This document shows, in pieces, positions 8,602-17,218 of a stretch of DNA of 56,837 nucleotides; the first letter of the stretch is position 1; the number at the start of each line of letters is the position of its first letter. Below the pieces are notes generated by a model. It was not told the DNA's origin and did not search any database. It saw only the letters and a program-made list of their open reading frames with translations. The DNA is taken from NCBI GenBank assembly GCA_045599965.1, contig JAZRXA010000066.1, positions 1 to 56,837 of the forward strand, given 5' to 3'. Source of the DNA: RGIG5612 sp045599965. GTDB taxonomy: Bacteria > Bacillota > Clostridia > Lachnospirales > Lachnospiraceae. The position numbers and the translations under genes are program-made.

Positions 8602-9527
8602 ATCTCGTAAACTCCAGTTCTTCCACCAAAGCCTTCTTTTTGCGCTATGAGTCCTTCATTTAGAAAAATTCTGTTATGCTCTGTCGAAATTCCAAAATCA
8701 ATCCAGCTTTTAGATTCTTTATAGTTTTCCATCACAGTACTTACAGCTAAGTCTAATGCTCCTATTTGTCTTGCTTCATCATTAGCTGCCATATATTGTG
8801 TGTGCACAATATCGTCATATTCAAATACTACTGTGCCCGCAATCAATTTGTTTTCCTTCTTTGCTCCAAATAAATGAATATTCTCAGGAAAATAATCGTG
8901 TAATAATTTTAATTCTTCCGCCGTATGTACAGCCTTTGTATCATGTTTTTCATTCAGTACATCGTTTTCCAAACTAATAAACTCTTCATAATCTGAAAGT
9001 TCTGTCAAAACTTCTATTTCAACGCCCTCTCTCTTTGCTCTAGAAATTTGAGCTTTTCTTCCTTTTGGCATCTTTAACGGATTTTTTAAGTACACATATG
9101 TAGAAGCATCAACAGTTATCAAACTTGCTCCACTAGCATATAAAGAATACTTATCTTCTTCTGCTGGCTGTTTGTGATAAACATGCGGTATTACCTTGTA
9201 AGTTATTGCTTTAAAGCCATTTGATTTTGCATACTCCATTAGTTCCTCAAAGCACTCATTCATTATATGTTGTTTCATTTTTGCATCAGTGATAAATCCA
9301 CCATATGTTAATCCACCATGTGAATATAGTTTTTGATCTTTTTCATTCATTGGAAGTAAAGCAATTAATTTATCGTCGTTATAAAACATTAACGAATGAT
9401 CAACAAACCTATCTTTATGATAATCCATATAGTTGCGATCAAACATAAACAAAAAGTTTTTGCTATTATGATTAAATTCGTCCCATGTTTTTTTGTCTTC
9501 TTCTGAATATTTTTTTATAACAATCAT
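8583..9527 (-). CDS. FemAB/GNAT-type acyltransferase
   Basis: 314 residues without membrane segments, resembling the BioF2/Acetyltransf_6 (FemAB-like) GNAT group: an N-terminal half with 'YSHGGLTYGGF' and a C-terminal acyl-donor half with 'KLIAGTVVFEYDDIVHTQYMA' and 'WIDFGISTEHNR'. Members transfer amino acids from tRNA to lipid II or acylate sugars. It lies 14 bases after the FdtB-like aminotransferase, where fdt/qdt clusters normally have a hexapeptide-repeat N-acetyltransferase, so it is a candidate for acylating the 3-amino sugar. The start has an AAGGACG site. Confidence 0.75.
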   Translation of the reverse strand: MIVIKKYSEEDKKTWDEFNHNSKNFLFMFDRNYMDYHKDRFVDHSLMFYNDDKLIALLPMNEKDQKLYSHGGLTYGGFITDAKMKQHIMNECFEELMEYAKSNGFKAITYKVIPHVYHKQPAEEDKYSLYASGASLITVDASTYVYLKNPLKMPKGRKAQISRAKREGVEIEVLTELSDYEEFISLENDVLNEKHDTKAVHTAEELKLLHDYFPENIHLFGAKKENKLIAGTVVFEYDDIVHTQYMAANDEARQIGALDLAVSTVMENYKESKSWIDFGISTEHNRIFLNEGLIAQKEGFGGRTGVYEIWQINY

Positions 9528-9541
9528 TTTGTTACGTCCTT

Positions 9542-10639
9542 TTACTTAAAGTCATTAATCTTTTCTATAACATAAACTATCTCTTCCTCTGTCATTCCAT
9601 AAAACATTGGAAGACTAAGCTCAGTTTTGCTTATTTCTTCTGCAATAGGGAAATCTCCTTCTTTAAATCCTAAGTCTTTATAACAACCTTGTAAATGCAT
9701 CGGTATAGGGTAATGTTTATTAGTTCCTATGCCTGCATCGTTTAAATATTTTTCCAATTCATCTCTTTTGTTACATCTAACAGCAAAGATATGCCATACC
9801 GGATTAGTATAATCAGGAATAAAAGGAAGAATTACTTCAGGATTATTTATGCCTTCTAAGTAGCACTTTGCAATCCTTCTTCTTTCTTCATTCATTCTGT
9901 CAAGATGAGGTAATTTAGCAGTTAAGAAAGCAGCCTGCATCTCGTCAAGTCTGCTGTTATTTCCCTGATATATATGATGATATTTATAATCTGAGCCATA
10001 GTTTCCAAGTGCTCTTACTTTAGTAGCTAATTCTTCACTATTTGTAACAGTCGCGCCTGCATCGCCTAATGCGCCTAAGTTCTTACCCGGGTAAAAGCTA
10101 AAGCCTGAAGCATCACCAAAGCTTCCAACTTTTTTGCCTTTATATGTTGCACCATGAGCCTGAGCTGAATCTTCAATCACATAAAGATTATGCTTCTTTG
10201 CAATCTCCATAATTGGGTCCATATCACATGCCTGGCCGTATAAATGCACTGGCATAATAGCTTTTGTTTTAGAAGTAATTGCTTCTTCTATTCTAGTATG
10301 ATCAATATTAAAAGTTCTAATATCCGGTTCTACGAAAACTACATCGGCACCAACATATGTAACCGCCAAGGCCGTAGCAACGAAAGTATTAGAAGGCACT
10401 ATGACTTCATCGCCTTTACCAATGCCTAATGCTTTTAGAGGAAGCATCAAAGCGTCAAGACCATTGCCAACGCCTATGCAATAATTAACATCACAATACT
10501 TGGCAAAAGCTTTTTCAAAGTTTTCATCTTCAATGCCTTCAATATACCAAGACCTGGTGAAAACTCTGTTAAAAGCTTCTCTTAGTTCTTTATCCAATTC
10601 TCTTTCCATTGGAAGAAATGATACAAAAGGAATATTCAT
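9542..10639 (-). CDS. dTDP-3-keto-6-deoxyhexose 3-aminotransferase (FdtB/QdtB-like)
   Basis: 365 residues, a complete DegT/DnrJ/EryC1 PLP aminotransferase. It has 'YCIGVGNGLDALMLPL', 'VIEDSAQAHGATYKGKKVG' with the PLP-contacting Asp, and 'SFYPGKNLGALGDAGA' with the Schiff-base Lys. The 'FYPGKNLGALGDAG' form is that of the sugar 3-aminotransferases FdtB/QdtB and related enzymes. The start overlaps the stop of the 3,4-isomerase gene by one base. With rmlA and rmlB it would make dTDP-3-amino-3,6-dideoxygalactose or -glucose. The stereochemistry depends on the isomerase and is not decided here. Confidence 0.85.
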   Translation of the reverse strand: MNIPFVSFLPMERELDKELREAFNRVFTRSWYIEGIEDENFEKAFAKYCDVNYCIGVGNGLDALMLPLKALGIGKGDEVIVPSNTFVATALAVTYVGADVVFVEPDIRTFNIDHTRIEEAITSKTKAIMPVHLYGQACDMDPIMEIAKKHNLYVIEDSAQAHGATYKGKKVGSFGDASGFSFYPGKNLGALGDAGATVTNSEELATKVRALGNYGSDYKYHHIYQGNNSRLDEMQAAFLTAKLPHLDRMNEERRRIAKCYLEGINNPEVILPFIPDYTNPVWHIFAVRCNKRDELEKYLNDAGIGTNKHYPIPMHLQGCYKDLGFKEGDFPIAEEISKTELSLPMFYGMTEEEIVYVIEKINDFK

Positions 10640-11043
10640 TATCTATTTGCTCCTACATATTTCAAAAATTCATCATAATCCCTAATATAATCTGATTCAT
10701 CATATAATTCTGATGCCAAAACTAATAATATTGCATCTGGAGAAAAATCAAACATTTCTCTCCACATAACATTTGATACATATAAGCCTTCTGTTGGTTT
10801 ATCAAGAACTACTATCTCTTGTTCTTTTCCATCATCTAGTTTAATTTTACAACTCCCATGAACACATATAAGAACTTGTTGCAAAGATTTATGTGCATGG
10901 AATCCTCTCGTAACATTTTCCACGGTTTCATACATATAATAAATGCGCTTTATTTTAAATGGTATATCTTTTTTTTCTTCAATTGCTACAAGTTGACCTC
11001 GATTATCTTCATGATTAGAAAAAAAATATTTTTTTATGTTCAT
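10639..11043 (-). CDS. dTDP-4-oxo-6-deoxyglucose 3,4-ketoisomerase (FdtA/QdtA family cupin)
   Basis: 134 residues, the normal size for a WxcM-like cupin isomerase. 'EDNRGQLVAIEE', 'IKRIYYMYETVENVTRGFHAHKSLQQVLICVHGSCKI' and 'GLYVSNVMWREMFDF' match the family; the GFHAH histidines and the YY pair line the active site. The frame extends one codon further to a TTG, but the ATG at 11043 is preferred, with GGGGATATTG before it. That ATG overlaps the stop of the GT2 gene (TGATG). The enzyme turns the RmlB product into the 3-keto sugar used by the next gene. FdtA (galacto) and QdtA (gluco) cannot be separated by eye. Confidence 0.88.
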   Translation of the reverse strand: MNIKKYFFSNHEDNRGQLVAIEEKKDIPFKIKRIYYMYETVENVTRGFHAHKSLQQVLICVHGSCKIKLDDGKEQEIVVLDKPTEGLYVSNVMWREMFDFSPDAILLVLASELYDESDYIRDYDEFLKYVGANR

Positions 11044-11996
11044 CAATATCCCCTCTTGTTTTTTATCATTTTGAAAACTGGATAGATGCCTGTTACAATT
11101 AATGGGAGTCTAAGCTTATTGTACGTGTCTATCTTGATTGCTTCTCTTTTCATTTCCATAACTATTGATTTAACTACTTTTTTATCATTTACTCCAATAG
11201 CAGAACTTAGTCGATTATTGTAAAAAGCAGCTATCTGTTCAACGCTAGCATATTGTTTATAGGTCTGAAAAATATCCATAATATCATTATGAAATTTTCT
11301 ATGTCTTTCCTTACTTTTTTTTGTTGTGTCAAACCTAGATAACGAATTTTCACATTCTCTATATATTGCAGTAACACCATCAATATATTTTAATGCTCCA
11401 TTCACCGAAATACGAAGCCAATATTCAAAATCTTCTAAGCAATATTTTTCATCAAACAAGCCATATTTTACTATCGTTTCCCGTGGTAATAATACACCCG
11501 GTGCTACAATATAATTAGATGCGCATATTTCTCCTATTAAATTCCGTCCATCTAAAGGTTTTTCATTGTAATTTAATTTATAATTTTTTATGTCTAAATC
11601 CGAATATTTTGTATTTTGTGGTATAAATACCATATTGCTAAAATAAATATCAAATCCCGGATTTTCTTCAGCTCCTTTTATTAAAATATTAATTGCGTCG
11701 GGTGTAAGCATATCATCTGATGCAATTGATTTTATATAATCTCCTTGTGAACGTTTTATCATTTCATTTAAGTTCTTCGTAACACCTAAATTAATTTCAT
11801 TTTGATATATAATTACATTTTTAAATCGATTTCGAAGTTTTTTTTCCCAACTTTTTATAATATCAAAACTATTATCTTTAGAACAATCGTCACAAATTAT
11901 TACTTCAATATCTTTGTATGTTTGATTAATTACACTTTGCAAACAATCGGATATATATTTTTCATGATTATAACATGGAATAATTATTGAAACCAT
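11043..11996 (-). CDS. Family 2 glycosyltransferase
   Basis: 317 residues. The N-terminus 'MVSIIIPCYNHEKYISDCLQSV' and the blocks 'EVIICDDCSKDNS' and 'YIKSIASDDMLTPDAI' (the metal-binding DxD-equivalent) are typical GT-A/GT2 features. No membrane segments, so it acts at the inner membrane face on the lipid-linked repeat. A GGGGAGAT ribosome binding site is 4 bases from the ATG. Its position directly upstream of fdtA/fdtB fits transfer of the 3-amino sugar, but this is inference from context only. Confidence 0.9.
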   Translation of the reverse strand: MVSIIIPCYNHEKYISDCLQSVINQTYKDIEVIICDDCSKDNSFDIIKSWEKKLRNRFKNVIIYQNEINLGVTKNLNEMIKRSQGDYIKSIASDDMLTPDAINILIKGAEENPGFDIYFSNMVFIPQNTKYSDLDIKNYKLNYNEKPLDGRNLIGEICASNYIVAPGVLLPRETIVKYGLFDEKYCLEDFEYWLRISVNGALKYIDGVTAIYRECENSLSRFDTTKKSKERHRKFHNDIMDIFQTYKQYASVEQIAAFYNNRLSSAIGVNDKKVVKSIVMEMKREAIKIDTYNKLRLPLIVTGIYPVFKMIKNKRGY

Positions 11997-12037
11997 TTTA
12001 TCTCCCCGTATTGCTTTTTTACAATTTGTTGATGCAT

Positions 12038-12925
12038 TTATCTAATTACACTATTATTAACCACATTTTTTAAGTGCATTCCATATGCGCTTTTACCATA
12101 TTTTTCTGCTGACTCTAATAATTTTTTCTTATCAATCCATTTATACCTATACGCTATTTCTTCAGGTGCAGATATTTTTACTCCTTGTCTTTTTTCAATC
12201 ATTTGCACAAATAAACTTGCTTCCAATAGACTATCTGTTGTCCCTGTATCAAGCCAAGCAAATCCCCTGTTCAACAATTGAACATCTAAAATATTTTCTT
12301 CAAGATATATCTCATTAAGAGATGTTATTTCTAATTCTCCCCTTTTTGAAGGTATAACTTTTTTTGCCTTTTGTGATACACCCTTTGGATAAAAATATAT
12401 TCCAGTGACTGCATAATTGCTTGTTGTTTTTTTTGGCTTTTCCTTTAACGAAACCACTTTATTATTTTCATCAAATTCTACTACTCCAAATCTTTCTGGA
12501 TCCGGCACATAATATCCGAACACCGTTGCCCTTTTATTCTTTTCAGCATTTTTTACTGCTTTTATAAGTGTTTGCGTTAATCCACTCCCATAAAAAATAT
12601 TGTCACCTAATATTAATGTCACTGCATCATTTCCAATAAATTCTTCGCCTAGTATAAACGCTTGCGCTAATCCATCTGGACTAGGTTGAACTTTATAAGT
12701 AAGACTTATTCCAAATTGGCTTCCATCTCCTAAAAGATTTTCAAATCTTGGCGTATCTTCTGGCGTTGAAATAATAAGTATATCTTTTATCCCCGCTAAC
12801 ATTAAAGTTGATAGTGGATAATAAATCATAGGTTTATCATAAACAGGAAGTAACTGTTTACTTGTAACCATAGTTAATGGATATAATCTTGTTCCAGCGC
12901 CTCCGGCAAGTATAATTCCCTTCAT
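12038..12925 (-). CDS. rmlA: Glucose-1-phosphate thymidylyltransferase
   Basis: 295 residues, full length. It makes dTDP-glucose from dTTP and glucose-1-phosphate. The signature 'MKGIILAGGAGTRLYPLT' is at the N-terminus, with 'KPMIYYPLSTLMLAGIKDI', 'LGDNIFYG' and 'GFAWLDTGT' at their usual places. Its start is one base from the rmlB stop and has a GGAGATAGG site. rmlC and rmlD are missing from the window, so the pathway branches to a 3-amino sugar rather than to dTDP-rhamnose. Confidence 0.95.
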   Translation of the reverse strand: MKGIILAGGAGTRLYPLTMVTSKQLLPVYDKPMIYYPLSTLMLAGIKDILIISTPEDTPRFENLLGDGSQFGISLTYKVQPSPDGLAQAFILGEEFIGNDAVTLILGDNIFYGSGLTQTLIKAVKNAEKNKRATVFGYYVPDPERFGVVEFDENNKVVSLKEKPKKTTSNYAVTGIYFYPKGVSQKAKKVIPSKRGELEITSLNEIYLEENILDVQLLNRGFAWLDTGTTDSLLEASLFVQMIEKRQGVKISAPEEIAYRYKWIDKKKLLESAEKYGKSAYGMHLKNVVNNSVIR

Positions 12926-13945
12926 TTACCTATCTCCATACATCTTTTCATAATATTGTTGGTACTCACCATTAATTATGTTTTCCCACCACTCTTTATT
13001 TTCTAAATACCATTTAATTGTTTTCTTTATTCCATCTGCAAACTTTGTTTCTGGAAGCCATCCAAGCTCATTATGAATTTTAGTCGGGTCAATTGCATAA
13101 CGCATATCATGACCTTTTCTATCCGTAACAAAAGTTATTAAACTTTCTGGCTTTCCTAGTTCTTTACAAATAAGTTTAACAATATCAATATTTTTCATTT
13201 CATTATGCCCACCAATATTGTAAACTTCTCCAACTCTTCCATTGTGAATAATCAAATCAATAGCTTTGCAATGGTCTTCTACATAAAGCCAATCTCTTAC
13301 ATTAATTCCTTCACCATATACTGGAAGAGGTTTATCATTTAATGCATTAGCAATCATTAAAGGAATAAGTTTTTCTGGAAAATGATATGGGCCATAATTA
13401 TTTGAACATCTACTAATAGTAACAGGTAATCCATACGTTCTGTTATAAGCCATAACTAATAAATCTGCTGCTGCTTTACTACTTGAATAAGGACTGCTTG
13501 TATGAATAGGTGTTTCTTCTGTAAAGAATAAATCTGGTCTGTCTAGTGGAAGATCGCCATATACTTCATCAGTACTTACTTGGTGATATCTAGTAATTCC
13601 ATATTTTCTACAAGCATCCATTAAAGTTGCAGTTCCCATAATATTTGTTTGTAAGAAAATTCCTGGATCTTCAATGCTTCTATCAACATGACTTTCTGCA
13701 GCGAAGTTAACAACAATATCTGGATGTTCTTCTTCAAATAGTTTATAAACTGCTTCCCTATCACAAATATCAGCTTTAACAAATCTAAAATTTGGGTTAT
13801 CCATTACTGGCTTTAATGTTTCTAAATTTCCAGCATAAGTAAGCTTATCCAAACATATAATTCTATAATCTGGATGTTTCTCTAGCATATAAAAAACAAA
13901 GTTTGAACCTATAAAGCCGGCTCCGCCTGTTACAATAATATTCAT
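12926..13945 (-). CDS. rmlB: dTDP-glucose 4,6-dehydratase
   Basis: 339 residues, full length. Makes dTDP-4-keto-6-deoxyglucose, the branch point for rhamnose, Fuc3N and Qui3N. The NAD motif 'GGAGFIGSNFV', the catalytic 'VSTDEVYGDLP' and the 'YSSSKAAADLL' Y-x-x-x-K are intact. It overlaps the upstream polymerase gene by 4 bases and is followed at once by rmlA, forming a tight unit. Confidence 0.96.
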   Translation of the reverse strand: MNIIVTGGAGFIGSNFVFYMLEKHPDYRIICLDKLTYAGNLETLKPVMDNPNFRFVKADICDREAVYKLFEEEHPDIVVNFAAESHVDRSIEDPGIFLQTNIMGTATLMDACRKYGITRYHQVSTDEVYGDLPLDRPDLFFTEETPIHTSSPYSSSKAAADLLVMAYNRTYGLPVTISRCSNNYGPYHFPEKLIPLMIANALNDKPLPVYGEGINVRDWLYVEDHCKAIDLIIHNGRVGEVYNIGGHNEMKNIDIVKLICKELGKPESLITFVTDRKGHDMRYAIDPTKIHNELGWLPETKFADGIKKTIKWYLENKEWWENIINGEYQQYYEKMYGDR

Positions 13946-15183
13946 TTTTTCATAACCTCTAACCTTGAATTTGTTTTACAACTACTAATATAACGTGTTG
14001 ACGAAATCCTTTGCCTTCCAATTTTATTAAATGGCAATTCATATGTTCTCTTTGCAAGCAATAGATAGGATAGATACATTTGCGGATATATCAAATATAT
14101 ATCATTATAGAAATCAAGCATTATTGCAACTAAAAGTGCGAATAAGCAAATATTAACCATTGATTTTATTGAATCATTTATTTTTATATTTTTTATTAAG
14201 CTAACAAAGAAAAGTATTGCTGAAAGTACTCCGGCTATTCCTCCCCTGTATAAAATGTCCATGAAAAAATTATGTGGATGATCAATACCTATTTTATTTA
14301 ATAAAACTGTTTTATATTCAACTCCATATCCTATTATTGGGGACTTTAAGAAATAAAATAATTCCTTGTTCCAAAAAATAATACGAAGCTTAAAACTAAA
14401 GTATTTTCCTTGTTCCTTAATAAAATTCACAAATAATGGGATTTTATTCCAGAAACAAAGCACAATAATAAAAAGAAGAATTAGTCCCGGTATTGTTAGT
14501 TTAGGAGAAAATATTTTGATTTCCTTGCGATACAATATAATAATTACAAATCCTACTATGATTAATAAAATCGTCAAAAATGCTGTGAGCGATTTTACAT
14601 ATAAAAATGCTATAAATGCTAAAAGTGTAAATAAAAAAGCCTTTATGTAAGTTTTTCTTTTATTAACATACATCGCATATATAATCAGAAATGTTATCGT
14701 TGGAATAAACAATAAACTTGAGGCGTTATCAAATCCCCATAAATAATTACCGGCTTCACTTGAAACTTGATACATTCCATTTGGATAAAAAATAAACATC
14801 GTTATTATCGTTAATATTGCCATAAACACTGCTGGTAAGCAGAAATTTCTAATAGCATTTTTTTCATTTTTTTCAAACAAATAATCCACATATAATAGCA
14901 ATGCAATATTTGATACCCCTTGCACAAGCGCTGTTTTTATATCTCCATGATTAATTAACGTTGAGATAAAATAAATAACCTGAATAAGCCCCAGAAAACA
15001 TAATGGCTTATTTATTTTTTTTTGAGAATATGCGTAGCATACAATAATTAATAAAGCTGCTATTCCTTTCCAAATGTCAAAAATCATGTCAAAAGATTTT
15101 GTGATTTCTGAAGCCGGCTTTATAAACGGAAGAATTATTAAGAAAGCTGCTATTTTTGATTCAAAAAATCTCGATAAATTCAT
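13942..15183 (-). CDS. Wzy-type polysaccharide polymerase / O-antigen ligase-like protein
   Basis: 413 residues with about 11-12 membrane segments. A large outer loop leads into 'FLKSPIIGYGVEYKTVLLNKIGIDHPHNFFMDILYRGG', which is the Wzy_C/O-antigen ligase signature (a G-x-G block and 'HPHNFFMDIL'). Such enzymes join flipped repeat units on the outside of the membrane. Starts and stops overlap both neighbours by 4 bases. The C-terminal 35 residues are hydrophilic. Best guess: the polymerase for the first polysaccharide; the substrate is not deducible. Confidence 0.85.
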   Translation of the reverse strand: MNLSRFFESKIAAFLIILPFIKPASEITKSFDMIFDIWKGIAALLIIVCYAYSQKKINKPLCFLGLIQVIYFISTLINHGDIKTALVQGVSNIALLLYVDYLFEKNEKNAIRNFCLPAVFMAILTIITMFIFYPNGMYQVSSEAGNYLWGFDNASSLLFIPTITFLIIYAMYVNKRKTYIKAFLFTLLAFIAFLYVKSLTAFLTILLIIVGFVIIILYRKEIKIFSPKLTIPGLILLFIIVLCFWNKIPLFVNFIKEQGKYFSFKLRIIFWNKELFYFLKSPIIGYGVEYKTVLLNKIGIDHPHNFFMDILYRGGIAGVLSAILFFVSLIKNIKINDSIKSMVNICLFALLVAIMLDFYNDIYLIYPQMYLSYLLLAKRTYELPFNKIGRQRISSTRYISSCKTNSRLEVMKK

Positions 15184-16316
15184 AGTTTCGCGCCTTTTAA
15201 TGAATAAATGTTTAATAAATTCTTCACAGTGTTCTCGATGGATAATTTTTGGCCATACAGCAACTCATGCGCTTGTTCTCGATTAATATTTGTTTTTGTC
15301 ATTTCCTCAATCGCCATTACCCAGTTTTGTGCATCGTTATCTTCTATGTCTAAATATTTCACACTATCCAATACTTTAACTTCCTCGGGTATACCATGTG
15401 AAAAAATCGAAGGTAGCCCCGATGTTTGTGCTTCGATAGCGCAAATCCCATATCCTTCGCTCTTTGATGGTAAGGTAAAAACATCCATTGCCTGATATAA
15501 TTCGTTTACATTATTGCATTCGCCCAAAAAAATACATTTATCATACACATCTAGGCTTTTAGACTTTTCTACTATTTCTAAAAACAATGGTCCGTTTCCA
15601 ACAAATAAATACTTAAAATTCACTTTTTTTTCTTTTAAGTAACTAGCTATCTTTAACATAAAAACATGATTTTTTACATAATCGAATCTGCCAATATGTC
15701 CAATCAACAATTCATTTGTTAACTTTAATTCATTTCTTATCTTATCCCTAATTGTTTTGTTGAACTTGAATTTTTCTATATCTATTCCATTGTAAATAAT
15801 CGATACACGTTCTTTTTTTACGTTAGGGAACATCCATTTTCGAGCACGTTCTGAACATGCAATATAGTTAGTTCCTATATTTTTTAATAATGGTCTAAGA
15901 ATAAAATGCAATGTTTTTTTTATGAATCTATGGTCCCCATCAACTCCTGATGCATGTGAATGTAAAATAATATTTTTCTTATTCATTTTTTTTGCAGCCA
16001 TTCCATATATAAATAATCTCACCGCAGTATCTGAATGAATGTGGACATAATCATAATGATGTTCTTTTAATATTTTTTTCAAATTCTTAAAAGTCGCAAA
16101 CTGTTTTATTACCTTTGATCCATCATATCCAAAATAATATACTTGCGAATTATGTATAGATAATTCTTCAATATTTTTATGATTAACAAAGTGTTCGAGG
16201 GAAGCGATATCTATCTTTATTTCACTTGAGTTGTTAATTATTATGTTTTTAATTAATGAAAATACTCCTCCGGAATATAAATCATCAACATTTACTTCTA
16301 GTACCCTTGTCACCAT
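15180..16316 (-). CDS. Family 4 glycosyltransferase
   Basis: 378 residues with a GT-B fold. The N-terminal half has 'YDYVHIHSDTAVRLFIYGMAAKK' and 'NIILHSHASGVDGDHRF'. The C-terminal half has 'IGHIGRFDYVKNH', 'YLFVGNGPLFLEI' and 'DVFTLPSKSEGYGICAIEAQ', whose E-x(7)-E-like block binds the nucleotide sugar. This is the EpsF/CapM-like branch of GT4. AGGGGAT precedes the ATG. It acts in the cytoplasm on the lipid-linked repeat. Confidence 0.92.
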   Translation of the reverse strand: MVTRVLEVNVDDLYSGGVFSLIKNIIINNSSEIKIDIASLEHFVNHKNIEELSIHNSQVYYFGYDGSKVIKQFATFKNLKKILKEHHYDYVHIHSDTAVRLFIYGMAAKKMNKKNIILHSHASGVDGDHRFIKKTLHFILRPLLKNIGTNYIACSERARKWMFPNVKKERVSIIYNGIDIEKFKFNKTIRDKIRNELKLTNELLIGHIGRFDYVKNHVFMLKIASYLKEKKVNFKYLFVGNGPLFLEIVEKSKSLDVYDKCIFLGECNNVNELYQAMDVFTLPSKSEGYGICAIEAQTSGLPSIFSHGIPEEVKVLDSVKYLDIEDNDAQNWVMAIEEMTKTNINREQAHELLYGQKLSIENTVKNLLNIYSLKGAKL

Positions 16317-16350
16317 TATCCCCTATTCCATAACAATTTCTATCTGAGAC

Positions 16351-17172
16351 TTAAAAGCTGCTTTCGTATTTTGTTTTTAAAAATTTTGCGCGTAAAAAAG
16401 CCGTTCCTTTTTTTAGCCAATTTATTTGTTCCATATGCACACACGGAATTTCCATTACTTGGTTTTTCTCTAATTCTTTTGAGGCTATTTTTTTGTCTAA
16501 CCACACATTAAAGATAATCTCGGAAACGCGTCCATAATATCTTCTTTGAAATGCACTTAACTCTTGCTCGCCAGTTCTTCTTTCGAGTTCAAACAAAATG
16601 TCAAAAAGCCATTTACAATAATTATCCAACAGCTCTTTGCTCATAATCATCATATTAAACATATATCCATATGTATGTTTTACAACTCTATCATAACTAT
16701 TTAAATATTCCGGATATATTTTTTCTATAATTTTTCTTGCCTCGTCAAGTTGACTGGAATAGTGTGTGTGCTTATAGTGGCTATATAATGTTTCAATATA
16801 GTATCTTCTTTTTTTTGGGACAAAAATTTTTACGTTGTTAATATATGGTTTTATTTCTTGATATGTTAATATATTATCAAATCCTTTTTTGTTTTTTTTA
16901 GAAAAATGTCTACGATAATGCGACAACCCAATATAATCTGCATCTAAATTTTTCCACGCCCAATACAATCCTGTCAATTCACAAAAAGATCCGTTGCGTT
17001 CTGAAATATTTTCTCCAACATTATCTTTTGCATACCCTAAATCCAAATCATTACCATCAGAATCCTTTTTTCCCTCTGCTCCTACGTGTAGTGGTATATA
17101 CATATCATCTTTTGGCATTTGATATTTCTTGTGAGTCGCTATAATAATTTTTATATTAGTTTCACTCATCAT
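16351..17172 (-). CDS. DUF4422-family putative glycosyltransferase
   Basis: 273 residues. 'IKIIIATHKKYQMPKDDMYIPLHVGA', 'ERNGSFCELTGLYWAWKN' and 'YIGLSHYRRHF' are the clear marks of DUF4422 proteins, which are common in capsule and exopolysaccharide clusters and are thought to be glycosyltransferases. No membrane segments. A GGAGATGA ribosome binding site is in place. The sugar and acceptor are unknown. Confidence 0.85.
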   Translation of the reverse strand: MMSETNIKIIIATHKKYQMPKDDMYIPLHVGAEGKKDSDGNDLDLGYAKDNVGENISERNGSFCELTGLYWAWKNLDADYIGLSHYRRHFSKKNKKGFDNILTYQEIKPYINNVKIFVPKKRRYYIETLYSHYKHTHYSSQLDEARKIIEKIYPEYLNSYDRVVKHTYGYMFNMMIMSKELLDNYCKWLFDILFELERRTGEQELSAFQRRYYGRVSEIIFNVWLDKKIASKELEKNQVMEIPCVHMEQINWLKKGTAFLRAKFLKTKYESSF

Positions 17173-17218
17173 TCATCTCCTATTGAATAGCATATAATGC
17201 TCTTTCAATAATATTTTT

